Made by a program: the position numbers and the translations under genes. A DNA stretch of 64,000 nt. Origin: Magnetospirillum sp. 15-1 (GTDB lineage Bacteria; Pseudomonadota; Alphaproteobacteria; Rhodospirillales; Magnetospirillaceae). Shown here in pieces: positions 62,053-64,000 of this stretch. The notes under the pieces were generated by a model, which was not told where the DNA came from, made no database searches, and saw nothing but the letters and a program-made list of their open reading frames with translations. The stretch spans positions 1 through 64,000 of the forward strand of contig NZ_FXXN01000020.1 of assembly GCF_900184795.1 (NCBI RefSeq), given 5' to 3'. Numbering within the stretch: position 1 is the first letter of the stretch; each line of letters begins with the position of its first letter.

Positions 62053-62066
62053 ACCGGACATCCGGT
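62053..62066. promoter_or_regulatory. Palindrome upstream of the FAD enzyme gene
   Basis: ACCGGACATCCGGT is a near-perfect 14-bp palindrome (ACCGGA/TCCGGT around AT or CA), 44 bp before the FAD-enzyme start. It looks like a TetR-type operator. The adjacent TetR gene of the cluster (50115-50711) is the natural candidate to bind it. Confidence 0.55.
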
Positions 62067-62136
62067 CTATTAATTTGCATACCTGACCTGCATATTTTTC
62101 ATTATGCTGCGCCGCAGCGCCCGCCCCGCCCCCTTG

Positions 62137-62949
62137 TCAATGAGCCATCAAAACCGGCAGGGTCATATGGCGCAACAGGTGCTGGGTCGCCGAGTTACGC
62201 AGCAATGAGGGGCCGTCATGACCGTGCGCCCCCATCACCAGAAGATCGACTCCCATGTCGAAAGCGCGCGACAGCAGCATATCCATCTTGCCGATGTGGT
62301 CGTTAGGCAGATGCTCGCCCACTGCAGCCACCCCCCACGACAACAGGTGATCCAGGATATCCACCGGAGGACAACCAGCGGCTTGAGCCACCTCGACCCC
62401 AGGCTGACGCATGGAAACCACCGTCACCGAGTCCGCCACGGCCAATAGAGGCATGGCATCGTGAACGGCACGCGTTACTTCCGGCGAAGCATTCCACGCC
62501 ACCAGGATTCGGCGCCCGAGAGCAACGTGCCGCCAAACATAGGGAACGATCAGCACCGGCCGACCGCAGTTCAGCACCACCCGCTCGATCATATCCTCGG
62601 GGACCAGGGAGCCCCCCTCCTCCGGCTGCCCCAGGATCACCAGATCGAAATACCGGGCGCAGAAAGCCAGTTCGGAAACTACGAAATCCGGCTCGCCATG
62701 AGGCAGACGCCACCACCGGCCATCCACCCCCCTCTTTCGACAGAGATCGTCAAACTGGGCCGCCGCCTTATCAGCGGCCTGATCCAGACCTTCGCTGGAG
62801 CGGCGCGCCACCGCGCTGATACGATGTTCTTCGCTTTGGGCGAAGAGCCCCGTCAGACGCCCGCCAAAGCGCGACATCAAATCGAGGGCGATTTCAATCC
62901 GCGCCTGAGCCCGCGCGGAGCCATCGACGTGAACAAGGATGTCTTTCAT
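62137..62949 (-). CDS. Universal stress protein, tandem-domain UspA
   Basis: This 270-residue protein (MKDILVHVDGSARAQARIEIAL) is two UspA folds in tandem. The C-terminal one keeps the ATP-binding pattern MGAHGHDGPSLLRNSATQHLL (G-x2-G-x9-GS-like). It may help cells tolerate stress from the substrate. Divergent from the second CoA-ligase gene, with which it shares a 307-bp control region. Confidence 0.9.
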   Translation of the reverse strand: MKDILVHVDGSARAQARIEIALDLMSRFGGRLTGLFAQSEEHRISAVARRSSEGLDQAADKAAAQFDDLCRKRGVDGRWWRLPHGEPDFVVSELAFCARYFDLVILGQPEEGGSLVPEDMIERVVLNCGRPVLIVPYVWRHVALGRRILVAWNASPEVTRAVHDAMPLLAVADSVTVVSMRQPGVEVAQAAGCPPVDILDHLLSWGVAAVGEHLPNDHIGKMDMLLSRAFDMGVDLLVMGAHGHDGPSLLRNSATQHLLRHMTLPVLMAH

Positions 62950-62973
62950 GCGCCCCCCGTTCGAAGAACAATT

Positions 62974-62985
62974 GACTGACCAGTC
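62974..62985. promoter_or_regulatory. Palindrome upstream of the UspA gene
   Basis: GACTGACCAGTC is a near-perfect 12-bp palindrome (GACTG/CAGTC) 25 bp before the UspA start, typical of TetR-family operator spacing. The sequence differs from the sites at 62053 and 63209, so one regulator for all three is not certain. Confidence 0.5.
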
Positions 62986-63208
62986 GTTTATCTTGCAATA
63001 AGGTATTCCGTACTCCCCCGTTCCGTCAACAGGGAAGAGACCGAACCTATAGCGAGCCCCTTAAAGCCCAAAAGCCACCACCCTCTCTCCCGGATATTTG
63101 GCTCTCTCGGCGCTACACGTTCTGCCGGCCCAGCAAACCATCATACTGCCTAGAGAGTTATGGTCTCTTGACGAAAAGGTATCACCCCCCCTAATCTCCA
63201 AACAAAAG

Positions 63209-63222
63209 TGACCGTACAGTCA
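63209..63222. promoter_or_regulatory. Palindrome upstream of the second CoA ligase gene
   Basis: TGACCGTACAGTCA extends to a 22-bp interrupted palindrome with AAAA on the left and TTTT on the right (AAAAxTGACxGTACxGTCAxTTTT). It lies 35 bp upstream of the start at 63257 and fits a TetR-type operator placed over the promoter. Confidence 0.6.
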
Positions 63223-63256
63223 TTTTTCCCGTAAGAAAAAGCTGGGGAGGACATCC

Positions 63257-64000
63257 ATGAACGCACACATCGTAAAGCCGGGGGCACTCAACCTACGGTC
63301 TTCTATTGCCGTCGATCCTGCGGAACGCAGAGCCCTCGAGGCCAAGGGAATTTGGGGGGACGACACCCTGTCAGGCTGGATCGCCGATAACGTCACCCGC
63401 TCGGGCAACGCTTCCGCCGTGGTAACGAATGATCACACGGCGACTTACCGCAATCTCGCCAACGACATCGAGCGCTTCGCCCGTGGTCTCTACGATCTCG
63501 GGGTGCGCACCGGCGATGTCGTATCGGTGCAGCTTCCCAATTCGTACGAATTTATCGTCGCGTATTTCGCCATCGCCAGGCTGGGGGGAGTGCTGTCGAC
63601 GGTCCACATGCCCTATCGTACGGCCGAAATCACGACCTTATTGCGACATGCGGGCAGCGTGGCATTCATCTGCTACGGCGCCATAAAGGACTTCGCCCCT
63701 GCCCACGAGGTCCTGGTGCGAAAAGACGAACTCCCAGCTCTGGAGCATGTGATTGCCGTGGGAGAACCCGTTGCCGGCACCAGCTCCTTTTCCGAATTGC
63801 TGCAGTCCGAAGCTGCTCTGCCTGCCGACATCACCCCGGCGGCGGCCAATCCCTTCCTGTTGCTGTTCACGTCTGGAACCAGCGCCAGCCCCAAAGCGGT
63901 CCCCCTCACCTACCAGATGACTCTGGGTAACGCTCGGGCGGGAGCCGTTGAACACGGGCTGTGCCAGGGCGATAAGGTGCTGTCGGTAGCGCCCTTTACT
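63257..64000 (+). CDS. AMP-forming acyl-CoA ligase, runs off the right end
   Basis: The ATG at 63257 follows GGGGAGGA with good spacing. The frame (MNAHIVKPGALNLRSSIAVD...) is open to the end of the window (248 codons). GIWGDDTLSGWI and YRNLANDIERFARGLYDLGV are typical N-terminal parts, and LLFTSGTSASPKAVPLTYQ is the adenylation P-loop (TSGTSASPKA in place of TSGTTGxPKG). It is similar in layout to cyclohexanecarboxylate- or benzoate-type CoA ligases. It may activate the same compound as the liv operon ligase or a later intermediate. Divergent to the UspA gene. Confidence 0.88.
   Translation, partial: MNAHIVKPGALNLRSSIAVDPAERRALEAKGIWGDDTLSGWIADNVTRSGNASAVVTNDHTATYRNLANDIERFARGLYDLGVRTGDVVSVQLPNSYEFIVAYFAIARLGGVLSTVHMPYRTAEITTLLRHAGSVAFICYGAIKDFAPAHEVLVRKDELPALEHVIAVGEPVAGTSSFSELLQSEAALPADITPAAANPFLLLFTSGTSASPKAVPLTYQMTLGNARAGAVEHGLCQGDKVLSVAPFT

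Noticed and set aside
1-64000. CRISPR arrays, complete tRNA or rRNA genes
   Set aside because: No regularly spaced repeats and no cloverleaf-capable sequence found; only the 21-nt tRNA-Phe end is present.

Overview
The window reads as part of a high-GC alphaproteobacterial genome. The closest general picture is a Rhodospirillales/Magnetospirillum-like organism. This is an inference from gene content, codon choice, an alphaproteobacterial tRNA-Phe 3' end and the style of the conjugation genes; no rRNA or core marker gene is present to prove it.

Layout. (1) 1-8.3 kb is a defence-type region. It holds a sliver of an Orn/Lys/Arg decarboxylase gene, an IS5-family remnant with a 108-bp inverted duplication, and a 5'-truncated SIR2-like gene. 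Facing them is a tightly overlapping four-gene minus-strand operon: MmeI-like DNA methyltransferase, unknown protein, DEAH-type helicase and GIY-YIG-like nuclease. (2) 8.36-8.5 kb carries the last 21 nt of a tRNA-Phe gene followed by its terminator, which looks like the border of an integrated element. (3) 8.6-12.1 kb is accessory: a pRiA4b-ORF3-like gene, a broken gene, an XRE-ImmA/IrrE protease plus PIN protein pair, and a dead GNAT gene. (4) 12.1-43 kb is the backbone of an integrative conjugative element, almost all on the minus strand. It has the trb mating-pair genes (B, C, D, E, J, L, F, G, I), the VirD4/TraG coupling protein, a DUF3363 relaxase, a TraF-like peptidase, a lytic transglycosylase, ParB, a Toprim protein, ArdC antirestriction and several DUFs. 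Cargo sits between backbone genes: three toxin-antitoxin pairs, a NdpA-like/membrane protein pair and an ankyrin-like membrane protein. No integrase, ParA or RepA is in the window. (5) 43-46 kb is a scrap region: a frameshifted DUF2285 gene, an intact AraC regulator, and fragments of a primase, an HD-GYP protein and a histidine kinase. (6) 46.1-49.3 kb is an emrR-emrA-emrB type drug efflux operon. (7) 49.6-64 kb looks like a catabolic region for an unidentified carboxylic acid: a thioesterase, a TetR regulator, a coenzyme-B12 acyl-CoA mutase (large and small subunits) with its MeaB chaperone GTPase, a complete Liv-type ABC importer, two acyl-CoA ligases, a phytoene-desaturase-like FAD enzyme and a universal stress protein.

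How it fits together. Region 4 would make a Trb-type type IV secretion channel, nick and pilot the element DNA, protect it from host restriction (ArdC) and stabilise it (ParB, toxin-antitoxin pairs). Region 7 suggests uptake of an organic acid by LivKHMGF, activation to its CoA thioester, oxidation, and carbon-skeleton rearrangement by a mutase whose active-site region departs from that of methylmalonyl-CoA mutase. The most unusual observations are a family of GC-rich double-hairpin elements whose arms differ but stay paired and which supply coding sequence to trbB and trbJ, the four-gene methyltransferase operon, the NdpA-like/membrane pair inserted in the ICE, and the divergent mutase cluster.
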